From a bacterium (GTDB taxonomy: Bacteria > Methylomirabilota > Methylomirabilia > Methylomirabilales > 2-02-FULL-66-22): DNA of 64,000 nt. Where the stretch lies: NCBI GenBank assembly GCA_029580855.1, contig JAKPQH010000137.1:62001-126000 (forward strand), in the 5' to 3' direction. Each line of letters opens with the position of its first letter. Position 1 is the stretch's first letter. Below are positions 1 through 9,174 of the stretch, in pieces. The notes beneath the pieces were generated by a model. That model saw only the letters and a list, made by a program, of their open reading frames with translations. It was not told where the DNA came from and ran no database searches. Both the position numbers and the translations under genes were made by a program.

Positions 1-439
1 GGAACATGCCGTGTTGCGTGGAATGATCGGCTACCCTCGCGGCGTCGGGGACGATTCCGGCTTGCACGATGGGTTGGAGTTCATCAGAGTAAACCGCCGC
101 GGCCAGGACGCCGCGCTGCTCGGTCAAATGATTGACGATCACCTCGAGCGTCAGGCTGTCTTCGGCCAGCACGGGTTCCTTGGCGACCTGGGCAAACTGT
201 TGGACGACGGTGCGGCTGGACTCGACCATTTGGCGCTCGAGAAGAACGCTTTGATCTCTCGCCACGACCCATCCGAGCACCCCCATGCCCGAGCCGATGA
301 CAAGCGTGAAAGCCAGCGCCAGCTTGTAGGCGATGGGTAACTTGCGCGGGAACCGGGACGGCCATCCGCGAGCCAGAAAGGCGCCAGCCTTGTGACGTAT
401 CGTGTCTGCCCCCGAGATGCGAGCCTCGACACCGCGCAT
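1..439 (-). CDS. N-terminal part of a membrane sensor/signal-transduction protein (truncated by window edge)
   Basis: Read by hand on the minus strand from ATG at 439: MRGVEARISGADTIRHKAGAFLARGWPSRFPRKLPIAYKLALAFTLVIGSGMGVLGWVVARDQSVLLERQMVESSRTVVQQFAQVAKEPVLAEDSLTLEVIVNHLTEQRGVLAAAVYSDELQPIVQ...; one TM helix followed by a periplasmic sensor-like region; open to the window edge, so missing from the ORF track. Confidence 0.75.
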   Translation of the reverse strand, partial: MRGVEARISGADTIRHKAGAFLARGWPSRFPRKLPIAYKLALAFTLVIGSGMGVLGWVVARDQSVLLERQMVESSRTVVQQFAQVAKEPVLAEDSLTLEVIVNHLTEQRGVLAAAVYSDELQPIVQAGIVPDAARVADHSTQHGMF

Positions 440-724
440 GACGCCGGCCCTTCTCCGTCGGCCTTTCTTCCGTTGGCGTGGCGATTTGCCGGGCGGACTG
501 CCAGGAGTCCGAATGCTACGACCCCGACCGCGGGAGTCAAGGGCAAAGTACGCGGCGACGTAGACCGCGGTCGGGGTCGGCGGAGCTGGTCGCCCGTTCG
601 TCGAGCTCGCCGCGGGCACCCGGCCGCGCCCGCCGCCTGCCTTGAGCGTTGACGGCGTTGCGCGCGCGTGTTACGAAATAGGCGTGGGTGCGGAACGGGC
701 AGCAGACGAGCAAGGAGGCGGAGC

Positions 725-1549
725 ATGACCATCGTGGCGATTTCCCGGGAGATGGGGAGCGGGGGCTACGAGATCGGCGCCGCGGTGGCCAGGGCGCTGA
801 ACTTCGAGTACGTGAATCGCCAGATCCTCCTCGAGGCCGCGCACGCCCACGGCGTGCCGGAGGCGACGCTCTTGGATGTGGTGGAACGCCGCCCGTCCCT
901 CTGGGAGCGCTTCGATGCGGAGCGCCGACGCTATCTCACGTTCCTGGAGGCGGCCTACTACACCTTCGCCGAGCGGGGGAATCTGGTCACCGCCAGCCGC
1001 AGCGGCCCCTTCTTCGTCCGGGACGTGCGGCACGCCCTGAAGGTGCGGATCATGGCCCCCGTCGAGGTACGCGTACGCCGGGTCATGGCGCAGGAGTCGC
1101 TGGACCAAAAGGCCGCCGCGGCCAAGGTCCGGGCCTACGACCGGGAGATGTCCGGCCGTATCGATTACCTCTTCGGGGTCGATTGGACGTTGCCCGAGAA
1201 CTACGACTTCGTGCTCAATACCAGCGACGACTCGTGGGACTACTACACGGACCTTTTGGTGGCGGCGGCGCGCCACCCCCGATACCAACCCACGCCGGCG
1301 TCCCTCCAGAAGGTCCGCGACCTCCGCCTCGCGGCGCAGGTCCGCGCCGCCATCGCCACGGACCCGGGGACCCAGCGTCTGAATGTCGAGGTCACCGCCC
1401 AGGAGGGCCGCGTGGTGCTGACGGGCATCGTGTTCAGCCCGGCCGTGCTGGACACCGCAGCCGACGTGGCCAGGCGCGTCCCGGGAGTCGTCAGCGTCTC
1501 CTGCGAGACGGTGGAGATCCCGCGGGTCTACCCGGGCCCGATCATGTGA
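725..1549 (+). CDS. Cytidylate kinase-like family protein with C-terminal BON domain
   Basis: MTIVAISREMGSGGYEIGAAVARALNFEYVNRQIL start resembles cytidylate kinase-like family; C-terminus LRLAAQVRAAIATDPGTQRLNVEVTAQEGRVVLTGIVFSPAVLDTAADVARRVPGVVSVSCETV is BON-like; likely start at internal ATG 725. Confidence 0.8.
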   Translation: MTIVAISREMGSGGYEIGAAVARALNFEYVNRQILLEAAHAHGVPEATLLDVVERRPSLWERFDAERRRYLTFLEAAYYTFAERGNLVTASRSGPFFVRDVRHALKVRIMAPVEVRVRRVMAQESLDQKAAAAKVRAYDREMSGRIDYLFGVDWTLPENYDFVLNTSDDSWDYYTDLLVAAARHPRYQPTPASLQKVRDLRLAAQVRAAIATDPGTQRLNVEVTAQEGRVVLTGIVFSPAVLDTAADVARRVPGVVSVSCETVEIPRVYPGPIM

Positions 1550-2063
1550 CCTGCCCCGGCACCGCTGCGCCGCGCGCGCCCGCGGGGTGTCGCGGGGCAG
1601 CTCGTCTGTTGGCCCGGCTCCGTTAGGGCACCACGCTCCTCCGGAAACCCGCGTGTACACCCAAGCCGACGATGCGAGGATTCCCTGGGAAGAGATGCGC
1701 GCCGCCGGACGACGGCGTTCGGCTTTTGCTCCCGCAGCCACTGAACTCGTCTCCGGCCCCTGGAGGTATCCAGTCTCCCGGCCCGAATTGACGAGAACGT
1801 TCACAGTGCTGCAACCCCGACGCCAGTCGCGCCGAAATACAACGTCCAGCTCAATCAACGGAGAGTCGAGACCGTGCGGGGTTTCCTCATGAAGCAGAGC
1901 GTGGAGCCACCGCGGATACACCCGGTCGGGCCGGGGCCGCTCCTCGACCCTGCCACCCCCAAAGCGAAGCAGCGCGGGGTGACGGCGAAACTCGTGCTCC
2001 CCGAATAGGCCCTGGCGTCCCGGTGCGCGCTCGGCGGCTCTGCGTGAAAGACTCGAACGGCGG

Positions 2064-2231
2064 TCAGTGGCGCGTGTGCGCCTCGCGACCCGCGCGCATC
2101 GTGCGGGAAACCGGGGGCGTGGATTCGGCCTGTGTCTCACAGGCAAAGGCGTCGTGCAGGCTCATGATCAGGCACCCCAAGCCTATCCCGATGGTCAAGG
2201 TGGCTCCGCTCGCCACGAGAAAGAACGTCAT
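2064..2231 (-). CDS. Small (55 aa) hypothetical membrane protein
   Basis: Hand-read: MTFFLVASGATLTIGIGLGCLIMSLHDAFACETQAESTPPVSRTMRAGREAHTRH*; GGAGGAA upstream; one hydrophobic helix; below the ORF-track length cutoff. Confidence 0.45.
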   Translation of the reverse strand: MTFFLVASGATLTIGIGLGCLIMSLHDAFACETQAESTPPVSRTMRAGREAHTRH

Positions 2232-2447
2232 GCGGGGTTTCCTCCGGTCCGATCGAGTGTGAACTTGACAGCCGGCATATTCCGGCGACCGTGGCGGACG
2301 ACAGCCAATTCCAACCCGTTTGCCGCAACGATGTGCGCCCTGGGCCTGGCAATGGGCCCGATCGCGACGCGGTATCCAAGGCGATCCTGCGCCCGATGTG
2401 TGCCCGGGGGACCCCCCACGCGTCCGCGGTCTGCCCCGGGAATCGCG

Positions 2448-2684
2448 TCAGTGGGACGTATCCCCCGAGTTGGGCTGCGGGACCACGATGAACCCCCGCT
2501 CCCGGAGGATCCGATCACGGTTCGACCGAGCGCGACGCTGGGGTCGGTCCCCACGACCGGTCCAGGGCTTCCCCTGCCGACGGTCGAGCAGGATCTCGAC
2601 GATGCCGTTCCGACTACAAGTGTCGACCAGAGTCTGAAAAAGTTCCGGCCGATCCCGCGAGACGATGATGAGTCCGTGCACCAT
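2448..2684 (-). CDS. Small hypothetical protein with DRRQG motif (paralogue of 3093..3509)
   Basis: MVHGLIIVSRDRPELFQTLVDTCSRNGIVEILLDRRQGKPWTGRGDRPQRRARSNRDRILRERGFIVVPQPNSGDTSH; resembles LLIVARDQGELYRVLQ...DEIIVLRDRRQGERRR of the neighbour. Confidence 0.6.
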   Translation of the reverse strand: MVHGLIIVSRDRPELFQTLVDTCSRNGIVEILLDRRQGKPWTGRGDRPQRRARSNRDRILRERGFIVVPQPNSGDTSH

Positions 2685-3092
2685 GTCCGCATCCCCCACC
2701 CAGCGCCGCAGCTTCGCGCATACCGGCCAGCCCTCACCGGCGCCGCGGGTGCGCGGCGGAAAACGGCGGGTGACCGGCAAGACGCAGGCCCACAGCTTGG
2801 CGAACCGAGCCGCCATGTCAAGCCCAATTCGGCTCGAATCGAACATCGCGAACCGCCGAGACAATTCCCGGCCGAGGTTCCGACGGTTTTTGGGGGTCCA
2901 CAATGCGCACGACGCATCCTGCGGTGGGCGCTGCGAGCCATCGCGATGACGCTCGGTGCGGGAAGGGACAGGGGCGGGTCCGGGTGGACGCGATGGGGGG
3001 TGCCGTTTTGGCGCCCAGAACCGCACGAGCGCCGCCGAGACCCGTCGACGCTGGACGCGCGCTGCCGCGCGTCTGCAGGGGCCGTCCCGGGC

Positions 3093-3509
3093 CTACTCGC
3101 GAGGGTCGCCGTGCGGGGCCGACGGCGGCGGGTCGGTCGGGGTACCGCCGCGTCGGCCGCGACGATCACGGAGGATGCGGAGAACACTCGTGCGCCAGCG
3201 CGACGCGTTGCGGTACGACGCCGTCGCCGCGGCGTCCGGCGGGTAGACCAGCGCGAACCGCTGGGAACTGAGCTCGGGTGCCAGGGAGGGGGCGCGACGC
3301 CGGTCTCCGTGACGCCGCTCCCGCGCCACCGACTCGCTGGCCCGCCGCCGTTCCCCCTGCCGCCGATCGCGGAGGACGATGATCTCGTCCGTCTCGCGGT
3401 ACGCGCGCTGGAGGACCCGATATAACTCCCCTTGGTCCCGCGCCACGATCAGCAGGGGCCTCGCAGGTTGCAGCGGTGGGATCCGACTCCTCTTGGGCAG
3501 TATCACCAT
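3093..3509 (-). CDS. Small hypothetical protein with DRRQGERRR motif
   Basis: MVILPKRSRIPPLQPARPLLIVARDQGELYRVLQRAYRETDEIIVLRDRRQGERRRASESVARERRHGDRRR...; similarity to 2448..2684 supports coding. Confidence 0.6.
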   Translation of the reverse strand: MVILPKRSRIPPLQPARPLLIVARDQGELYRVLQRAYRETDEIIVLRDRRQGERRRASESVARERRHGDRRRAPSLAPELSSQRFALVYPPDAAATASYRNASRWRTSVLRILRDRRGRRGGTPTDPPPSAPHGDPRE

Positions 3510-4282
3510 CCGCGCGCTCGCCAGGCGGATCCGGAGGAGGTGCGATGCGGTGCGTGAAGAATAAGGTATCGCGGGCAGCCTCCCATGTCAACGGCGACGC
3601 GCATCCTGTCCGTCGGACCTCACGCAATAGCCCCTGTGGCCGCCCCGCAGTTGAGCCGCTCCCCGCGCCTTGCGCACTCCCCGGCGGTTTGATATATACG
3701 GACGCCGCAGCGTACGGTGCCCCTCAGCCAGCGGCAAGGCCTGCAGATCGCCCGCGCCCGCCTAAAACCGCGCAGGCCCTACACGGTGGACCGCGTAGCC
3801 AAAGCCGGACAAGGCTTCGACGGGCTCTCCGCGGGCGGTGCGGGTGGCGCCCATCGGTGATTTCTCTCCTGATGACATGGGCCGGGCAACCCACCGAGCC
3901 CAACGGTCGGCGGCGATCACGGAGGCGCACCCCGAAGGGCAAGTCGGGGCGATGGCGGTGGTCGTGGCGGCATCCCTGGCGGCGGAGCCAACGCACCCGT
4001 CTGGACGTGACTTTCTGGAAGGGGCGGAGGAAGATTTCCGCGGCCACAGCGGAAAGCCGCGATGTCATGCCGGGTGGACTCTCCCACGGAAAACCCGTGC
4101 GGGCGGCCGGCGCCCGATGGGGCTTGCGCCCCGTCCCGAAAGCCGAAGGGAACGGAGGTGCGCTTGGCGCTTCGAGATCTTCGCTTCGAGGTTCTAGAGA
4201 CGTCCCGGCGGTCGTGTGGCAGGGTAAGCGTGCGCGGTAACACGGGAGAAACGGCCGCGGATAACCGAGGGAGGATTCTCCG

Positions 4283-4606
4283 ATGCTGCAAGCCGGGTTG
4301 TTGGTTGCTGGTGCCGGCACGGTGCTCCTGGCGCTGTCCAGCGTCCGGGGCGTCGTGACCGGTTTCATCGGGACCACCGTCTGGCCACACCCCGGCTGGC
4401 GACTCGCGAATCTGGTGGGGTGGCTTCTCCTGATCGGGGGCTTTTTCCTGCAGTATCTGCACGCGCGCCGCACGTCCCGCTCCGCCGAGCCGTCGAGGAC
4501 TGTGAATGCTCTGATCGCCGTGTTGGAACACAAGGGGCTGATCACGCAGGCGGAGGTCACGGAAGAGATCCGCAACCACAGACAGCCCCGCGGCCAGGGG
4601 CGGTGA
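4283..4606 (+). CDS. Small hypothetical membrane protein
   Basis: Two hydrophobic helices then a soluble tail (LIAVLEHKGLITQAEVTEEI); gggagga upstream of ATG. Confidence 0.6.
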   Translation: MLQAGLLVAGAGTVLLALSSVRGVVTGFIGTTVWPHPGWRLANLVGWLLLIGGFFLQYLHARRTSRSAEPSRTVNALIAVLEHKGLITQAEVTEEIRNHRQPRGQGR

Positions 4607-4904
4607 CGCGCATGCCGGTGGGTCGCCGCGCCTGGAATCGTCCGGACGGGCCATGAGTGTGGCGACCGGGCTCCCGGCGTTGGTTCCGCCCCGACGATGG
4701 CGCGGTTGCGGTCTTTGGGTGGTTCGACGCGGTGGGGACACAAGGGGATCGCCTTGCCGTCTTGACGTGCTATAGTGTCGAAACGAACACGACGGTGATC
4801 GACGTGCGGCGGGCTCGATACGGCCGCCGACGCTTCAGAGGCGGGCGGGACCCTGTCGGGCCGCGCCCTTCGGCGTGGCGAGGAACCGAGTGGAGGTGGC
4901 GGCG

Positions 4905-5396
4905 ATGACACGGCGACATTTTTTCGCCCGGATTGGCGGGCTCTCGGGCCTGGCTGCCGGGTCGCGGTGGGCGTTCAGCCCGACGGACGCACGCGCGGCC
5001 GGGGGGAGCTTCGAGATTACACGCCCGGAGGCCGAGTGGCGGGCGCTTCTCAGCCCTGAGCAATTCCATGTCCTCAGGCAGCACGGCACGGAACGGCCAT
5101 GGACAAGCCCGCTCAACAAAGAGTACAGACGGGGGACCTACGTGTGCGCCGGCTGCGAGCTGCCCCTGTTCTCGTCGGAGGCCAAGTTCGACAGCGGCAC
5201 CGGCTGGCCCAGCTTCTGGGCGCCGATCGAGGGGGCGATCGGCATCTCGGTGGACACGTCGTTTTTTATGAAGCGTACGGAGGTGCATTGCCGGCGATGC
5301 GGCGGGCACCTCGGCCACCTGTTCGACGACGGCCCCAAGCCCACGGGGCTCCGATACTGCATCAACGGGGTCAGCCTGAAGTTCCTCCCGGCTTGA
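4905..5396 (+). CDS. msrB: Peptide-methionine (R)-S-oxide reductase MsrB with Tat-like signal
   Basis: [17 protein letters not shown] signal, then [27 protein letters not shown]...[34 protein letters not shown]. Confidence 0.95.
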   Translation: MTRRHFFARIGGLSGLAAGSRWAFSPTDARAAGGSFEITRPEAEWRALLSPEQFHVLRQHGTERPWTSPLNKEYRRGTYVCAGCELPLFSSEAKFDSGTGWPSFWAPIEGAIGISVDTSFFMKRTEVHCRRCGGHLGHLFDDGPKPTGLRYCINGVSLKFLPA

Positions 5397-5417
5397 CCCG
5401 ACGTGGAAAGGAAAGCT

Positions 5418-6041
5418 ATGCGGACGATGGTGATGCTGGGGGCGATTGTCGTCGCGGCAGCGCTCGCCGCCGGAACCGCGGATGCCGCGACACCAACGGG
5501 CGGGCGGGCCATCGCCACCTTCGCGGGAGGCTGCTTCTGGTGCATGGAGCCCCCGTATGATGTGCTGGATGGCGTGATCTCGACCACCGCCGGGTACACG
5601 GGAGGCCACAAGCCGAATCCGACTTATGAGGAGGTATCCAGCGGCACCACCGGCCATACTGAAGCCGTCCAGGTGGTGTACGATCCGAAACGGATCAGCT
5701 ATGAGCGGCTGCTGGAGGTGTTCTGGCGTAACATCGATCCCCTGGCTCCGAACGCCCAATTCTGCGATCACGGCACGCAGTACAGATCGGCCATCTTTTA
5801 CCACGACGCGGAGCAACGGAAGCTTGCCGAGGAGTCCAAGCGGGCGCTGGAGTCCTCCGGGCGGTTCAAATCGCCGATTGTCACCGAGATCGTCGCCGCG
5901 GGAACCTTCTACCCGGCCGAGGAGTATCATCAGGACTATTACAAGAAGAACCCCATCCGTTACAAGTTTTATCGGGCGGCCTGCGAGCGCGATCAGCGGC
6001 TGGGGGAACTATGGGGCGACCCCGCTGGACGGACCAAATAG
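5418..6041 (+). CDS. msrA: Peptide-methionine (S)-S-oxide reductase MsrA with signal peptide
   Basis: AIATFAGGCFWCMEPPYDVLDGVISTTAGYTGGHKPNPTYEEVSSGTTGHTEAVQVVYDP; N-terminal hydrophobic signal. Confidence 0.96.
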   Translation: MRTMVMLGAIVVAAALAAGTADAATPTGGRAIATFAGGCFWCMEPPYDVLDGVISTTAGYTGGHKPNPTYEEVSSGTTGHTEAVQVVYDPKRISYERLLEVFWRNIDPLAPNAQFCDHGTQYRSAIFYHDAEQRKLAEESKRALESSGRFKSPIVTEIVAAGTFYPAEEYHQDYYKKNPIRYKFYRAACERDQRLGELWGDPAGRTK

Positions 6042-6310
6042 CAGGACGAGCCTTCGACCGGCTCCGATTCCCCGGATGGGCGCAGACGCGCGTGGACGGG
6101 CGCACGAGTTTCCTCCTTGGCGCTGCCCGTCTTCATGGTCCTCAGTCTCGTCCGCACGTCCGCAGTGTTGCCCACCTTGTGCGCGGGGATAAGAGGTGGC
6201 GGGATATGGACGCTGACGCGGCGCCAGACGCGGATCGGCGTCGACCGCACCGGCGCCCGGTACCCCGATTGAATGACAACGGCGGCTTCGACGGCCGCCA
6301 ATGCCGGCGG

Positions 6311-6610
6311 TCAGGGACGTTGCCAGAGTCGGGGGGTCCACGTGGCCAGGCGCAGATGCTCGAGGAGCATGCCGTACGCGATCAGCGTCAACGCTTCACC
6401 CTGTTTGGCTTCGGGTAGCGCCGCGACGTGTTCGAGCAACCCATCGAAGGCGTCGTTGGCGGCAGCGGTCAGCCGCGCCTCGGGGTGCTGGCCTTCCGTG
6501 CCGGGCGTCAACTCCGTGGCCTGCTTTCTGGCCTGCCGAAGCAGGCCGATTCCGAAGTACTGCTGCGCCTGCGCAAAGTCCCGGTCCGTCTCATCCCATG
6601 GCTCGTCCAT
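6311..6610 (-). CDS. Hypothetical protein
   Basis: MDEPWDETDRDFAQAQQYFGIGLLRQARKQATELTPG...; protein-like composition in the ORF 6311..6901, start at 6610 preferred. Confidence 0.5.
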   Translation of the reverse strand: MDEPWDETDRDFAQAQQYFGIGLLRQARKQATELTPGTEGQHPEARLTAAANDAFDGLLEHVAALPEAKQGEALTLIAYGMLLEHLRLATWTPRLWQRP

Positions 6611-6994
6611 TGCCGCCCCTTCCTCTTGCCCGGATGCTGACGTGATGCAAGAGAGACGTGGTGTCCGCGTATTCTCCGCGGCAAAGGGGCCCGTGTCAAT
6701 GCATCGGCAGTCGTTATGCCATCGGGTCGATGCGATCTTTTTTGGCCCGTCGCTTCGCTTTCGATCTGCTGCGTGCGGATTGTCCAGCCGGGCCAGAGCG
6801 GACCGCCGGGTGCCGTCCAGGCAGGCGCAGCCACCCGGCTGACCGTCAGGCTGCCCACCCGATCGGTCTGTTCGAGTTCCCGGATCTGCGCTCGGTGCCA
6901 CGCCAGACGCATGTGCGCCGAGTTACTTCGGGGGATCTGGAGCTTTGCGTGCGGTAGATACGTCATCCCCCTTGAGTCCGTACGGACTACGGAC

Positions 6995-7094
6995 ACGGCC
7001 CTTCAATCGCAATTCGTCGGGCGGCATTCACGCGAGTCCTTGTGTGCGCTCCATCACCGTCCTCCGGCAAGTTGTTTCCGCACCTACGTCCCCT
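6995..7094. repeat. Copy A of ~100-bp dispersed repeat
   Basis: acggcccttcaatcgcaattcgtcgggcggc...cctccggcaagttgtttccgcacctacgtcccct aligns end to end with 13539..13636 at roughly 80% identity by eye. Confidence 0.8.
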
Positions 7095-7202
7095 TTTATT
7101 CGCGCGCCCCGGTCCTTCTCCAGCTCTGTGGGGCCACCGCTCACCGTCGAGCGCGCCCTTTCCCGCACCCCGGGGTGGATACCCGACACTGGACGCGGCG
7201 GT

Positions 7203-8231
7203 CTATCCGATAGCGGCACGCAGCACCCTGAGCGTATTCTCGCCCAGGATCTTGCGGATGTCGCCCTCGCTGTAACCCCTCTGGATCAGGCCATCCACGA
7301 TCTGCGGGGTCTCGGCCGCGTCCTTCAGCAGCGTGCCGCCCCCGTCGAAATCGGAGCCGAGGCCGACCGTGTCGATCCCCGCCACCTTGACCACGTGGTC
7401 AATGTGATCGAGCAGCCGTGAAACAGTCGGCGCTTTTTCGTCCACGAACATGGGGACGTAGCTTATCCCGATGACCCCACCGTTCTTTGCCAGCGCCCGC
7501 AGCTGGTCGTCCGCCAGATTCCGAAAGTGGGGACAGAGCGCCTTCGCGTTTCCGTGCGAGAAGATCACCGGCTTTCGCGTCACGGCCAGGGCGTCGAAGA
7601 AACCGGCGGGGCTGATGTGGGCCAAGTCCACCAGCATGCCCAACCGGTTCATCTCGAGTACGAGTTCGCGCCCGAACCGGGTGAGGCCCACGCCGTCCCG
7701 GGGCTCAAGGCAGCCGTCGGCAGCGCAACTCGACACGTTGTGGGTGAAGCCGATGGAGCGCACGCCCAATTCGTAGAGCGCACGCAGCACGTGCACGCTC
7801 CGTTCGGTGCAGTCGGCGTGCTCGATGGCGAGGAGAAGTGCTATCTTGCCTGCGGCCTTAGCGTCCAGGATGTCTTGGGCGCGACGCACGATCAGGGCCT
7901 GAGCTCGGCTCTCCTCCAAATCGTTCAGCAGGTAGCCGAGACCATCCAGTGCGTAGCCAAGGTGGTTCTTCAAGGACAACGTGACGTCAACGGCGAAAAA
8001 TCCAGCGTCGATGCCTGCGGTACGCATCTTGGGAAAGTTAATCTGAATAAGGTCTGCGCCCGGTCGCGGGGCCTCCGGGCCGCGTAGGAAAGCGATCATG
8101 CCGTCGGCCCGGGCTTCGGCGCCTTCCCCTTCCCGCTCCAGGCTGTAGTTACCGCGGCGGATGTGGGCCACGATGGTGTCGTTGTGGCAGTCGATGTAGA
8201 GCGCTTGACGACAGAGCTCCAGGGCGTCCAT
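7203..8231 (-). CDS. Membrane dipeptidase (M19 family)
   Basis: ALYIDCHNDTI...LLAIEHADCTERSVHVLRALYELGVRSIGFTHN...LVDLAHISPAGFFDAL...PVIFSHGNAKALCPHFRNLADDQL...GLGSDFDGGG. Confidence 0.93.
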   Translation of the reverse strand: MDALELCRQALYIDCHNDTIVAHIRRGNYSLEREGEGAEARADGMIAFLRGPEAPRPGADLIQINFPKMRTAGIDAGFFAVDVTLSLKNHLGYALDGLGYLLNDLEESRAQALIVRRAQDILDAKAAGKIALLLAIEHADCTERSVHVLRALYELGVRSIGFTHNVSSCAADGCLEPRDGVGLTRFGRELVLEMNRLGMLVDLAHISPAGFFDALAVTRKPVIFSHGNAKALCPHFRNLADDQLRALAKNGGVIGISYVPMFVDEKAPTVSRLLDHIDHVVKVAGIDTVGLGSDFDGGGTLLKDAAETPQIVDGLIQRGYSEGDIRKILGENTLRVLRAAIG

Positions 8232-8255
8232 GCTCCTCCTTTCGAGGGCGAAACG

Positions 8256-9167
8256 TCACTGCGCGCGTTGCTGCGCCTCCAGACGCCGCGCCACGGAGGT
8301 GGGATCCAACCAGTCGCGGATCCCGTCGCCGATGAGGTTCAAACCAAGGATCGTGATCGAGAGCGCCAAACCGGGCAGCAACATCATGTAGGGTGCATCG
8401 CGGATGTAAACCCGAGCCTCACCGAGGATGTTGCCCCAACTTGGGATGTACGGCGGGGCGCCGACGCCCAGGAACGAAAGCGAGGCCTCGCCTAGCACCG
8501 CCAGGCCGAAGATAAACGTGCCCTGCACGATCAGCGGGGAGATGCAGTTCGGAAGAATGTGACGCAGCAGGATCCGGGTGTCGGAGACGCCGATGGCCCG
8601 TCCGGCCTCGATATACTGGGTGTGCACGATGTTGAGGACCACGCTGCGGACCAGGCGGGTCACGCGGGGAATCTGTACGACGCCGAGGGCGATGATGACA
8701 TTCTGCAGACGGGGTCCGATGGCCGCCATGATCGCCACCGCGAGGACGATGCCCGGGAAGGCCATGAGGCTGTCCATGACGCCCATGCACAGCGTGTCCA
8801 GGCGGCGGTAGAAACCGGCGATGAGCCCGATGAACGTGCCGAGCAAGCAGCTCATGAGCACGACGGAGGAGCCGACAAGGAACGAGTTACGCGCACCATA
8901 GACCGTGCGGCTGAAGAGGTCGCGACCGAAGTTGTCCGTGCCGAACAGGTGGACCGCGTTGGGCCGGATGAACTGGATCTCCGGCTTCACCATGTTCGGA
9001 TCGAACGGCGTAAGAACGGGCGCCAAAGCGGCCGCCACCAGCACGACGAGGAGCGTCGCGCCACCGATGAGGATGGCGTTCCGCTGCACGATTCCCGTAT
9101 ACCAGAGACTGCGCATGGGAGCGTCGGAACAGCTCGCCAGGTCCACGGGTGCGGCCGGAGGATTCAT
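8256..9167 (-). CDS. ABC transporter permease (DppC/OppC type)
   Basis: HLFGTDNFGRDLFSRTVYGARNSFLVG...EASLSFLGVGAPPYIPSWGNILGEAR; BPD_transp_1-type permease. Confidence 0.93.
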   Translation of the reverse strand: MNPPAAPVDLASCSDAPMRSLWYTGIVQRNAILIGGATLLVVLVAAALAPVLTPFDPNMVKPEIQFIRPNAVHLFGTDNFGRDLFSRTVYGARNSFLVGSSVVLMSCLLGTFIGLIAGFYRRLDTLCMGVMDSLMAFPGIVLAVAIMAAIGPRLQNVIIALGVVQIPRVTRLVRSVVLNIVHTQYIEAGRAIGVSDTRILLRHILPNCISPLIVQGTFIFGLAVLGEASLSFLGVGAPPYIPSWGNILGEARVYIRDAPYMMLLPGLALSITILGLNLIGDGIRDWLDPTSVARRLEAQQRAQ

Positions 9168-9174
9168 ACCCGTT

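Noticed and set aside
671-2146. 491-aa minus-strand ORF
   Set aside because: Mostly antisense to the kinase-BON gene. The 1650-2000 stretch (HALLHEETPHGLDSPLIELDVVFRRDW) looks mildly protein-like but no family could be named.
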